The notes under the pieces are model-generated. The model saw only the letters and a list, made by a program, of their open reading frames with translations. It was not told where the DNA came from and did not search any database. From NCBI RefSeq assembly GCF_003634585.1, contig NZ_RBLG01000006.1, positions 1-64,000 on the forward strand: a DNA stretch of 64,000 nucleotides, written 5' to 3'. This document shows, piece by piece, positions 17,021-25,090 of the stretch. The stretch comes from Gillisia mitskevichiae (GTDB lineage: Bacteria; Bacteroidota; Bacteroidia; Flavobacteriales; Flavobacteriaceae). The first letter of the stretch is position 1; each line of letters opens with the position of its first letter. Made by a program: the position numbers and the translations under genes.

Positions 17021-18136
17021 ATGAGAAAAATTCGAGTATATATAATAATTTTTGCCTCTCTATTCCTTTCAATAAATGGGTTTTCACAAGATGTATCATT
17101 TCTTAATGCTGATGGATTCTTTTCAATCGGAACTCAATCTAATAGAACTGCTTCAATAAGCTTGTCAGATTTAGATCAGGATGGAGATTTAGACGCCCTT
17201 GTTGCGAATGGCAGACACTGGGCAGAACAGAACTACCTTTTTTATAATGATGGTAAAGGAGGCTTTAAAATGGCAATTCCAATAGGAAACATTCTTGACG
17301 CATCTTACGCTGTAAAAAGTGCGGATTTCAATAATGATGGATTTATGGACATTGCAGTTGCTAATGACAATATTGATAATAAACTATTTTTTGGTTCTTC
17401 AGATAATGACTTTGACAAAGGAATTTCTTTTGGATCCATATCACCTTCAAGAAATCTTGAAATAGCAGATATTGACAATGATGGAGATTTTGACCTTATA
17501 CTTTCAAATAGAAAAGCTGAAAACGAAATTTGTCTAAACGACGGAAAAGGAAATTTTGAGAAAATTATATCGTTTGGAAGTCAATCCGACCAGACAATTC
17601 AAACTAAAATAATAGACATAAATAAAGATGGTTTTTTAGACTTAATTACAGCAGAAAGACAAACTAAGAACAAAGTATATCTCAATGATGGAAAACAGAA
17701 TTTCTCAAAGAAAATAGAATTCGGTAACGAGGAAGATGAAACTCGTTCTATTGATGTTGGTGATTTCGATAAAGATGGATATTTGGATATTGTTACTGGA
17801 AATCTAGGCTCAAAAAATATTATTCATTTTGGCGATAAGGAAATGACATTTGATAGAACATTCGAATTTAAAGAAGATCGTATGACTTCATCTATAAAAG
17901 TTGCTGATCTAGACAAAGACGGAAACTTAGACATAGTAGAAGGAAATTCAGAAGAACGGAATTATGTTTTTATGGGCAGAGAGAATGGGAAATTTCAAGA
18001 AATCGGATTAAGGGAAGATTTAAATGATGATACATACAACATAGAAATTGGAGATTTGAACAGCGATGGACTTCTAGATATCATTGAATCAAACTCAGGA
18101 AGTTGGAATTTGTATTATAGAACCCAGAAAAAATAA
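17021..18136 (+). CDS. Secreted FG-GAP/VCBS seven-repeat propeller protein
   Basis: Starting at ATG 17021, the product is 371 residues; the frame upstream only reads attC 21. After a signal peptide (about 1-23, ending GFSQ) there are seven calcium-binding-type motifs of the form D-x-D-x-D-G-x-x-D: DLDQDGDLD, DFNNDGFMD, DIDNDGDFD, DINKDGFLD, DFDKDGYLD, DLDKDGNLD and DLNSDGLLD, each about 45 residues apart. Seven repeats fit a seven-bladed integrin-like propeller. A binding role at the cell surface is likely; the ligand is unknown. It begins 12 bp after the cassette boundary. Confidence 0.88.
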   Translation: MRKIRVYIIIFASLFLSINGFSQDVSFLNADGFFSIGTQSNRTASISLSDLDQDGDLDALVANGRHWAEQNYLFYNDGKGGFKMAIPIGNILDASYAVKSADFNNDGFMDIAVANDNIDNKLFFGSSDNDFDKGISFGSISPSRNLEIADIDNDGDFDLILSNRKAENEICLNDGKGNFEKIISFGSQSDQTIQTKIIDINKDGFLDLITAERQTKNKVYLNDGKQNFSKKIEFGNEEDETRSIDVGDFDKDGYLDIVTGNLGSKNIIHFGDKEMTFDRTFEFKEDRMTSSIKVADLDKDGNLDIVEGNSEERNYVFMGRENGKFQEIGLREDLNDDTYNIEIGDLNSDGLLDIIESNSGSWNLYYRTQKK

Positions 18137-18140
18137 CTGT

Positions 18141-18274
18141 GGGCAACATCGGTTAAGCGCAAATAGCGGGCATTCTGATGAAAAGTATTATTTTAGAGAC
18201 CAAGTATCAAACAACAAAGCCGACAAGAAGCCGTCCCTACTCCACGCTACTTGCCTTAACCAAGACCGTTAGCA
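18141..18274 (+). repeat. attC site 22
   Basis: Majority arms. The cassette end GGGCAAC mirrors GTTGCC at 17009 over six bases. Confidence 0.92.
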
Positions 18275-18280
18275 ATTATT

Positions 18281-18985
18281 ATGAAGAAACTTTATATTTT
18301 ATTCTTAATTTTTAATGTGACTAGTACATATTTATTTAGTCAAGAGAACTTAAAAATTCCACCTGGAACAATATTTTTGAAAGACAATTTGTTTATTGAT
18401 AAAGTTCCTGTAAATAATTTAATGTTTTTAGAATATTTGACTGCTAAGCATTTTATCAGAAAAAAAGGTTTCGAATCATTCGCAGACTTACATAACAGTA
18501 CGGATAAGAAATTTGACCGAGTAAGATTATTATATCCATCTTTTTTAAAAAATCTAAATAAGAAAGGAAGTTTACTAACTAGGAAAAATTACTTTGAAAA
18601 TTATAAATATAAATATTCTCCAGTTCTCAATGTGACAAAAAAACAAGCAATAGATTATTGTAATTGGAGAACAGAAATGGTCTTGTATTTATGGTCGAAT
18701 GAAAATGAAAACGTCAATTATAAAATTAATTATAGATTACCACAAGAGAGTGAAATGATTTTGGCTAAAGAATATTTCTCTAAAGGGAACAAGTTCAAAT
18801 TAATTGATGGTGAAAATCCTACCAAATTTAAAACTATGAATATAGAAAAGAATTTCGTCCTGTATAATATTTCAGAATTTACAATGTCAGAAATCGTTTT
18901 TGGAGAAAATTGGAAAAATATTACTCCGAATGAATTTCCTAATGATATTACAGGGTTTCGTTGTGTATGTGAAATTCAACCATAA
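18281..18985 (+). CDS. Secreted FGE/SUMF1-like domain protein
   Basis: The product has 234 residues with a signal peptide to about 20 (FSQ). The order PPGTIFLKDNLFIDKVPVNN (about 27-46), VTKKQAIDYCNWRTEM (about 122-137), YRLPQESE (about 153-160) and the end ITGFRCVC follow the sulfatase-modifying-factor fold: 'PGTF.. D..EVTN..Y', 'A..YC.W', 'YRLPTEAE', 'GFR'. In Bacteroidetes such domains often serve in gliding or secretion lipoproteins rather than as formylglycine enzymes. The oxidase cysteines are not obvious here, so catalysis is doubtful. Confidence 0.75.
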   Translation: MKKLYILFLIFNVTSTYLFSQENLKIPPGTIFLKDNLFIDKVPVNNLMFLEYLTAKHFIRKKGFESFADLHNSTDKKFDRVRLLYPSFLKNLNKKGSLLTRKNYFENYKYKYSPVLNVTKKQAIDYCNWRTEMVLYLWSNENENVNYKINYRLPQESEMILAKEYFSKGNKFKLIDGENPTKFKTMNIEKNFVLYNISEFTMSEIVFGENWKNITPNEFPNDITGFRCVCEIQP

Positions 18986-18989
18986 CAAT

Positions 18990-19123
18990 TGCTAACATCG
19001 GTTAAGCGCAAATAGCGGGCATTCTGGTGAAAAGTGCTATTTTAGACATCAAGTAAAAAACAACTAAGCCGACAAGAACGTGTCCCTACTCCACACTACT
19101 TGCCTCAACCAAGACCGTTGTGA
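18990..19123 (+). repeat. attC site 23
   Basis: Right arm CTACTTGCCTCAACC, one change. The cassette end AATTGCTAAC exactly mirrors its start GTTAGCAATT at 18268, ten bases. Confidence 0.93.
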
Positions 19124-19151
19124 GCAATTTGAAAAAATCAGAAGAACAAAA

Positions 19152-19820
19152 ATGAATCAAAATTTCAATTTTTTAATTTTACTAAGTTTTCTTTTCTATA
19201 ACAGTCCTGGAAATGCTCAAACCGAATCAACAGCTGGATTTATTCCGAATGGATATGTATTGCTTGAAGAGCATAGTGGAGATGTTAATAAGGATGGATT
19301 AGAAGATTGTATTTTGATTATCAAGAATACAAAAGAGGAAAATATAGTTGAAAATAGATTTGGAGATATAGTTGATCGTAATAGAAGAGGAATAATTGTG
19401 CTATTGAACACTGAAAATGGTTATGAACCAATTCTTAAGAATTTAGATTGCTTCTCCTCTGAAAATGAAGATGGCGGCGTTTATTATCCTCCAGAACTTT
19501 CAATTGAGATTCATACTAACATTTTAAAAATTCATTACGCACATGGCCGATATGGAAATTGGGAGTATATTTTTAGATATGGTAAATCTGACTATCGATT
19601 AATTGGTTATGAATCAAGTGAAAATCGTGGACCAATTGTGAATTACAAAACAAGTATTAATTTTCTAACAAAGAAAAAACAAGTTTTAGAAAATGAAAAC
19701 ATGAATTCACAAGATGAAGTGGGAATTTTCAAAGAAACTTGGGAGAAAATTAAAATTGAAAACTTGATAAAGTTGTCTGAAATACAAGATTTCGATAATA
19801 TTGATATGACTAAATATTAG
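19152..19820 (+). CDS. Secreted protein with one FG-GAP-like motif
   Basis: Starting at ATG 19152, the product is 222 residues. A signal peptide (to NAQ, about residue 23) is followed by GDVNKDGLEDCILII, a single Ca-binding FG-GAP-like motif, and a segment NRRGIIVLLNTENGYEPIL. Proteins of this kind are frequent and uncharacterised in Flavobacteria. It shares the motif type, but not the repeat number, with the protein at 17021. It is probably exported; role unknown. Confidence 0.7.
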   Translation: MNQNFNFLILLSFLFYNSPGNAQTESTAGFIPNGYVLLEEHSGDVNKDGLEDCILIIKNTKEENIVENRFGDIVDRNRRGIIVLLNTENGYEPILKNLDCFSSENEDGGVYYPPELSIEIHTNILKIHYAHGRYGNWEYIFRYGKSDYRLIGYESSENRGPIVNYKTSINFLTKKKQVLENENMNSQDEVGIFKETWEKIKIENLIKLSEIQDFDNIDMTKY

Positions 19821-19833
19821 TGTAACAAACAGC

Positions 19834-19965
19834 TCACAACATCGGTTAAGCGCAAATAGCGGGCTTAGTCGAAAAAGTGTATTTTAGATACCAAGTAAAA
19901 AACAACAAAGCCGACAAGAACGCGTCCCTACTCCACGCTACTTGCCTTAACCAAGACCGTTGGCT
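19834..19965 (+). repeat. attC site 24 (short-core subtype)
   Basis: Core GGGCTTAGTCGAAAAAGTG. The cassette end GCTCACAAC exactly mirrors its start GTTGTGAGC at 19117. Confidence 0.93.
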
Positions 19966-19988
19966 GTAATATTCACATAAATTCAAAA

Positions 19989-20555
19989 ATGTACAAGATC
20001 CTAATTCTCTTATTCCTTTTGACAAATATAAACTGTATTGCTCAAAACGATTATCATTTAAAAATGAAAGTGAGTAGCAATGAAACAGGTAATGAATATA
20101 TCTTGGACATTTATAGAAGTAGTAAAAATTCTAAAATCTATTTTTTAAAATATACAGGCGAACAAAAATATAATAAAGCTGATAAGGAAAGAATAGAAGA
20201 ATTATGGAATAAAAAAGATAGAAAAGCAGCTGAAAATAAAGAACTAAATAGTATCCACGAAAGATCAAAAATCTTTACAAAAGAAAGTTTTAATTATTCA
20301 GCGAAGGATTCAAGTATCAAAATTAGTGACTCCATCGTTCTATCAAAAGCAGATATCCTATCTGAAATTGAAAGGAATAAAAATCGAGTTGTGATTCATG
20401 GCATTCAGATTGAAGTAACAATAGAAACCAATGATGGAGTTGAATATTCTTATCATGTTCACGCTCCAGATAAAGATCATTATAAGTTATTTGAAAAATT
20501 TGTAGATGAGAGTTCTAAAGAATTTAAGGTATTTCAATATCACGATAAATATTAG
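19989..20555 (+). CDS. Secreted cassette protein, paralogue of 30360
   Basis: The product has 188 residues with a signal peptide to about 19 (NINCIAQ). It is clearly related to 30360-30914: both have YLKxKVS.. N, EYI.DI.RSS.N.KIYF, KISDSI..SK.DILSEIE.NKNRVV and Y.HAPDK.HYKLF. The protein at 11294 is a more distant relative. The leader TAATATTCAC before the gene is also shared with the 30360 cassette, so the whole unit was duplicated. Function unknown. Confidence 0.75.
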   Translation: MYKILILLFLLTNINCIAQNDYHLKMKVSSNETGNEYILDIYRSSKNSKIYFLKYTGEQKYNKADKERIEELWNKKDRKAAENKELNSIHERSKIFTKESFNYSAKDSSIKISDSIVLSKADILSEIERNKNRVVIHGIQIEVTIETNDGVEYSYHVHAPDKDHYKLFEKFVDESSKEFKVFQYHDKY

Positions 20556-20573
20556 ATTCGTGTATAATACTAC

Positions 20574-20704
20574 AGCCAACATCGGTTAAGCGCAAATAGC
20601 GGGCTTAGTCGAAAAAGTGTAATTTAGATACCAAGTAAAAACAACAAAGCCGACAAGAACGCGTCCCTACTCCACGCTACTTGCCTTAACCAAGACCGTT
20701 GCCT
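20574..20704 (+). repeat. attC site 25 (short-core subtype)
   Basis: Core GGGCTTAGTCGAAAAAGTG. The cassette end TACAGCCAAC exactly mirrors its start GTTGGCTGTA at 19959, ten bases. Confidence 0.93.
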
Positions 20705-21233
20705 ATAATGGGAGCATTCTGCAAAGAAGAATATTAGTCGTCCTAAATAAAGAATCCGGTAGCTGACAAATATAAAAACTGAATTAAGAAAAAGTGGATT
20801 TTAAACTTTGACTTAAAAGAAATTAAGATAATCTAATTGGTATAAAAACCACCGTGCGAAAATGAATAAAAAAATCTAAAAAGATCAAAACTTAAAACAA
20901 AAAGTAAGAAATGGGATAAAATTTAAAAGACGAAAAATGTAAAAATTGGAGATCTTTAAAAATTAGTTGGCGGACTCTTACTCAAACGTGAAAAGGCATT
21001 TAAAGTAATTATTCTGACTTTTACTCAAGAATGATAAATGTAAAAATTGAATGCTCTTAAAATCAGTTCACGGACTCATACTCGGGCGTGAAAAATGTCA
21101 AAATTCAATACTTCTAATATAAAACGCCGACTTGAATTTTGATCTGATAAATGGATATTCTGAACCCTATATAAATTAAGAATCAAAACGGAATAAAATA
21201 TCTATCGGATAACCAGAACGCAAAAACCACTAT
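20705..21233 (+). other. Gene-less cassette body with dispersed repeats
   Basis: Over 500 bp hold no gene. They contain several units of the array's non-coding repeat: CGGACTCTTACTCAAACGTG, ATTCTGACTTTTACTCAAG and CGGACTCATACTCGGGCGTG, each followed by GAAAA-type sequence. The flanking attC sites are intact, so this is a complete cassette without an evident protein gene. Confidence 0.6.
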
Positions 21234-21367
21234 AGGCAACATCGTTTAACAGCAAATAGCGGGCATTCTGGTGAAAAGTGTTATTTTAGACACCAAGTAA
21301 TAAACAACAAAGCCGACAAGAACGCGTCCCTACTCCACGCCACTTGCGTTAAACAAGACCGTTATGC
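21234..21367 (+). repeat. attC site 26
   Basis: Variant arms GTTTAACAGCAAATAG and CCACTTGCGTTAAAC, the same covarying pair as site 2. The cassette end TATAGGCAAC exactly mirrors its start GTTGCCTATA at 20698. Confidence 0.94.
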
Positions 21368-21426
21368 AGCAGTTAAAAAACCCGAACAAAGAATCATATT
21401 TGAAGACAAATTTGTAAATTTGAATT

Positions 21427-21660
21427 ATGGACGTAAATATTCAAAATAAAAAAATAGAATTAATTCAGTGGTTATCTACTCTGAATGATATGTCAATTAT
21501 TGAAAAAATAATTAAACTTCGAGAACGAGAAAAATCTGATTGGTGGAATGAAATATCTGTTTCTGAGAAAAAATCTTTAGAAAAAGGAATCAAGGATGCT
21601 GACGCTGGAAACTTGAATTCTCACTCTGATGTAAAAAAGATTTATGAAAAGTGGCTATAA
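21427..21660 (+). CDS. Antitoxin of the second ParE/RelE module
   Basis: The product has 77 residues with the same layout as the antitoxin at 7535 (helical N-terminus, then ISVSEKKSLEKGIKDADAGNLNSHSDVKKIYEKWL). It overlaps the toxin start by 17 bases. A TAAATTTG -7-like box at 21415-21422 lies five bases before the ATG, so a nearly leaderless transcript from the module's own promoter is possible (inference). Confidence 0.8.
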   Translation: MDVNIQNKKIELIQWLSTLNDMSIIEKIIKLREREKSDWWNEISVSEKKSLEKGIKDADAGNLNSHSDVKKIYEKWL

Positions 21661-21946
21661 AATTTTGTGGACTGACCATGCTATTTCAGAATTAAAAGAC
21701 ACACTTGAATATTTAGAGGAAAATTGGACAGAAAGGGAACTGTCAAACTTTTCAGAAGAACTAGATCATACAATTGAACTTATCTCAAAAAATCCTGAAC
21801 TTTTCCAAGTTTCAAAAAAGAAAAAAGGAGTAAGAAGAGCAGTTGTCGCACGATATAATAATCTCTTTTATCGGACTAAAAATGACACTGTTGAAATACT
21901 ATCTCTATTTTCCAACCGACAAGATCCAGATAAAATTAAGATCTAA
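21644..21946 (+). CDS. ParE/RelE-family toxin (second module)
   Basis: The product has 100 residues: YKILWTDHAISELKDTLEYLEENW (helical hairpin), VRRAVVARYNNLFYRTKND (strands) and the end ILSLFSNRQDPDKI. It has the same fold and length as the toxin at 7756, but the sequence is clearly diverged, so the two modules need not cross-talk. The start overlaps the antitoxin in another frame, typical of coupled translation. A molecular target cannot be assigned. Confidence 0.85.
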   Translation: MKSGYKILWTDHAISELKDTLEYLEENWTERELSNFSEELDHTIELISKNPELFQVSKKKKGVRRAVVARYNNLFYRTKNDTVEILSLFSNRQDPDKIKI

Positions 21947-21954
21947 AAACCGCA

Positions 21955-22086
21955 GCATAACATCGGTTAAGCGCAAATAGCGGGCTTAGTCGAAAAAGTG
22001 TATATTAGACACCAAGTAAAAAACAACTAAGCCGACAAGTTTGCGTCCCTACTCCACGCTACTTGCCTTAACCAAGACCGTTGCCA
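21955..22086 (+). repeat. attC site 27 (short-core subtype)
   Basis: Core GGGCTTAGTCGAAAAAGTG. The cassette end GCATAAC mirrors its start GTTATGC at 21361. Confidence 0.92.
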
Positions 22087-22115
22087 TTCATTGTACTCAC
22101 TCAAACTCTAGAAAA

Positions 22116-22316
22116 ATGATAAAAAGAAATTTAGCTTCAATATTTATAATAGCCTCTTGTATTTGGAGTATCCTAACTGTTGAATTTTCAAATATTTCGG
22201 AACCAAAAGAATATTGGGATTTGATTATTTCATCGCTCATAATTATAGCGTCATTAATATTAATTTTTAGTACGGAATATAAAATCAAGAAAAATAAAGA
22301 ATATAAATCTGAATAA
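22116..22316 (+). CDS. Small two-span membrane protein
   Basis: Starting at ATG 22116, the product is 66 residues; the longer frame only translates attC. Two hydrophobic segments (about 8-22 and 38-54) are followed by a lysine-rich tail (KIKKNKEYK). The layout matches the 58-residue protein at 31092. It is followed by about 200 bp without a gene, in which GCAAGTTTGCG-like words recur. Function unknown. Confidence 0.55.
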   Translation: MIKRNLASIFIIASCIWSILTVEFSNISEPKEYWDLIISSLIIIASLILIFSTEYKIKKNKEYKSE

Positions 22317-22525
22317 AATAACAAAGGAATATTAGCAAGTTTGCGCAATCGAAATCTGAATTAAAAACGTGGAATCTCACTAAATCATTATTCAGCAAGT
22401 TGCGGAATTGCTTACTCAATCGGAATTGAAAAAGTTTGCGGAATAACGCGCTGAACGAACTCAATGATAAGCTGAATTTAAAAATGGGAATTTGATTGAA
22501 AATTTGAACTAAAAAAACAACGAAA

Positions 22526-22659
22526 TGGCAACATCGGTTAAGTGCAAATAGCGGGCATTCTGGTGAAAAGTGCTATTTTAGACATTAAGTAAAAAACAAC
22601 AAAACCGACAAGAACGCGTCCCTACTCCACGCTACTTGCCTTAACCAAGACCGTTACCT
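22526..22659 (+). repeat. attC site 28
   Basis: Left arm GGTTAAGTGCAAATAG, majority right arm. The cassette end AATGGCAAC exactly mirrors its start GTTGCCATT at 22080. Confidence 0.93.
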
Positions 22660-22689
22660 TGCATTTGAACTCACTCAAAAACAGTAGAA

Positions 22690-23253
22690 TTGAATAACAG
22701 AATTAAAATTCCTTTAAGTAAAAAGAAAATCATTATACTTCTCGTGTCTGCAATTGTTTTTATAACTGGAGGAATTTGGATGATAATTGAGCCTGGAAAT
22801 GCAAGACATTTTTTTAATCCTATAAATGGAAGATTTTTCTATCTCAACCCAGAATCTATCATGCTATTTGGAATTATTGGAATTTTGTTTTTCGGAGCAG
22901 CAGTAATTTATGGGGTTAAAAAACTATTCTACAAAAAAGTTGGACTTATTATCGACTCAAACGGAATAACTGACAACTCCAACGCATCAAGTATTGGACT
23001 AATTGAATGGAATGACATTTCCGATATAAGAGTAATGCAAGTAATGTCGACCAAATTCTTGTTAATCGATATCTTAAACCCTGAAAAATATATCGGAAAA
23101 GCTAAAAACGGAGTACAAGCTAAACTTATGAAAGCAAATATGAGTATTTACCAAACACCACTTTCGATTACATCAAACACTCTGAAATATGATTTTGGAG
23201 AACTTGAGAAATTGATACGAAATGAATTTAAACGGAATAAAAACGCAAGGTAA
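22690..23253 (+). CDS. STM3941-like membrane protein
   Basis: The product has 187 residues from a TTG start; no nearby ATG fits the N-terminus. Two membrane spans (about 12-30 and 56-75) are followed by a soluble domain with SIGLIEWNDISDIRVMQVMSTKFLLIDILNPEKYI, a pattern I associate with the STM3941 family, small membrane proteins of unknown function. The stop (AGG TAA) lies in the first bases of attC 29, another case where the site supplies the stop codon. Confidence 0.7.
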   Translation: MNNRIKIPLSKKKIIILLVSAIVFITGGIWMIIEPGNARHFFNPINGRFFYLNPESIMLFGIIGILFFGAAVIYGVKKLFYKKVGLIIDSNGITDNSNASSIGLIEWNDISDIRVMQVMSTKFLLIDILNPEKYIGKAKNGVQAKLMKANMSIYQTPLSITSNTLKYDFGELEKLIRNEFKRNKNAR

Positions 23254-23379
23254 CATCGGTTAAGCGCAAATAGCGGGCTTAGTCGAAAAAGTGTATTTTA
23301 GATACCAAGTTAAAAACAACAAAGCCGACAAGAACGCGTCCCTACTCCACGCTACTTGCCTTAACCAAGACCGTTGTAG
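23248..23379 (+). repeat. attC site 29 (short-core subtype)
   Basis: Core GGGCTTAGTCGAAAAAGTG. The cassette end GCAAGGTAAC exactly mirrors its start GTTACCTTGC at 22653, ten bases. Confidence 0.94.
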
Positions 23380-23404
23380 GCAATTATTAAGGAAAATTTT
23401 AGGA

Positions 23405-24106
23405 ATGAATGAAACTTTCATAGCATCTTTAATATTGTTGATATATTTTTCACCTGTATTTTACCAACTAATTCTCGCAATAAAGGAAAGTAAGGGAGGA
23501 AATCGAATACCTCTAAAGAAATTTATAAAGTTCACGAAATTTAGTTTATTGATTCTGATCCCAATTTTAATATCATTTGCTGTCGTAAGCCATACCAACT
23601 ACTTAAATTATGAAAAGCCTATCACTTTTGATAATTACAAAAAAATTACATTTGAAAACTTTAGGGGTCTTGAGCTTTTTAAAAAGTCATTGTATGGTAA
23701 TAAAAGGTTTGCTTATGTTGTAACGACAATCGACAGTGATATAAGTGAAAATAGCATAACTATAAGATCCTTATTTCATCCTTCTCGTTCATTCGTTTAC
23801 AATCAAAATACAAACAGTAAGGAGTTATTAAGTCATGAAAAATATCATATTAAAATCACTGAATTATACACTCGAAAAGCAAAAGAAAAAATTTCAAAAC
23901 TCAACTCTTATTCTAAAGATAAAATTGAAGAAATTTTAATAGAAGTGAAAAAGAATGAACAAGTTTTTCAGGAGGAATATGATTATAATACATTTCATAG
24001 CTATGTTTTAAGTGAACAAAAGAGATATGAGAAAGATGTTGATAGTTTATTAAATTTACTTACCGATTTTAAAAACCCACAAATTATAATTAATGACAAA
24101 GATTAG
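23405..24106 (+). CDS. Membrane protein, first gene of a two-gene cassette
   Basis: Starting at ATG 23405, the product is 233 residues with two membrane spans (about 4-25 and 42-62), then a soluble part with strands and long charged helices (KEKISKLNSYSKDKIEEILIEVKKNEQVFQEEYDY). I recognise no family. Its end overlaps the next gene by 14 bases, so the two are translated together and probably work together. The upstream frame only reads attC 29. Confidence 0.65.
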   Translation: MNETFIASLILLIYFSPVFYQLILAIKESKGGNRIPLKKFIKFTKFSLLILIPILISFAVVSHTNYLNYEKPITFDNYKKITFENFRGLELFKKSLYGNKRFAYVVTTIDSDISENSITIRSLFHPSRSFVYNQNTNSKELLSHEKYHIKITELYTRKAKEKISKLNSYSKDKIEEILIEVKKNEQVFQEEYDYNTFHSYVLSEQKRYEKDVDSLLNLLTDFKNPQIIINDKD

Positions 24107-24845
24107 ATTTATTTTATTGGCACTCGCATGCATAACACTTACAAATTGCAATACAACAGAACATGAATTTCCTTTAGATAAAAGATTTTGGGATACAAAT
24201 GATTATGATACCGCAGTTTTAGAATTAAGATATGGTTATAAAGAAGATGAAAAACTGCCCACTTTTGCAGACCCTGAAAAAAGACTAGTTGTAGAAAAAC
24301 TGACAGATGAGCAAAATTTCAACATTGTTCTAAATGATAATGAACTTGGTATAGAACACCGAAACGATGTGGCAACTGAGTTTTTTAAACATTGGCAATC
24401 CATGACCCGTATTTATGTAGCAAAAGATAGAAAGGATCAATATCTATATGATAAAGAATTGCTAGCTGTTTGGCATTTCGGATTAGAATTACAATTAAAA
24501 TATTTTAAATTAGGAAACGATCAAATTCGCAATATGGCTGACGATCCCAATTCAGTTATTGTACAGAGTAATATTGATTCCAATGTTAAAACAATGATTA
24601 ATAATTATCTAATCTATTTAGATTTGATAAATGAAGAAGATGCATTTACAGAAGAAGGTGAAAATGACTTAGCAAGTGGAATTGATCAATACTTTACTCA
24701 AATGATTGAACTTTATCCAGATGCTGATTATAACAGCATGAAAAGGAAGGCTGAATTGATGATTAATAAAAGTCATTCTGATAATATAAAGTCATCTCTT
24801 AACAAATTGATCCAACTGATAGAATCAAAAACTATAGAACAATAA
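24093..24845 (+). CDS. Lipoprotein, second gene of the cassette
   Basis: The product has 250 residues with a lipoprotein signal (ILLALACITLTNC, Cys at about 19) and an all-helical mature part (LLAVWHFGLELQLKYFKLGNDQ..., MKRKAELMINKSHSDNIKSSLNKLI). No known family is recognised. Overlap with the membrane-protein gene upstream suggests an envelope pair. It is one of only a few two-gene cassettes in this array; the others are the HEPN-like pair and the toxin-antitoxin pairs. Confidence 0.65.
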   Translation: MTKIRFILLALACITLTNCNTTEHEFPLDKRFWDTNDYDTAVLELRYGYKEDEKLPTFADPEKRLVVEKLTDEQNFNIVLNDNELGIEHRNDVATEFFKHWQSMTRIYVAKDRKDQYLYDKELLAVWHFGLELQLKYFKLGNDQIRNMADDPNSVIVQSNIDSNVKTMINNYLIYLDLINEEDAFTEEGENDLASGIDQYFTQMIELYPDADYNSMKRKAELMINKSHSDNIKSSLNKLIQLIESKTIEQ

Positions 24846-24849
24846 CTGC

Positions 24850-24980
24850 CTACAACATCGGTTAAGTGCAAATAGCGGGCTTTGTCGAAAAAGTGTATTT
24901 TAGATCTCAAGTAAAAATCAACTAAGCCGACAAGTTTGCGACCCTATTCCCACTACTTGCCTTAACCAAGACCGTTGTGA
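24850..24980 (+). repeat. attC site 30 (short-core subtype)
   Basis: Core GGGCTTTGTCGAAAAAGTG, with a worn right half (CGACCCTATTCCCACTACTTG). The cassette end TGCCTACAAC exactly mirrors its start GTTGTAGGCA at 23373. Confidence 0.9.
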
Positions 24981-25090
24981 TTAATGATTTTTATTAACAT
25001 TCGGTTTCAATAACTTAAACTAAATACAGTTATCAAAATAGCGAATAACATTTAATAGAAAACATTTAACTTCACCAACAACCCAAGTTT

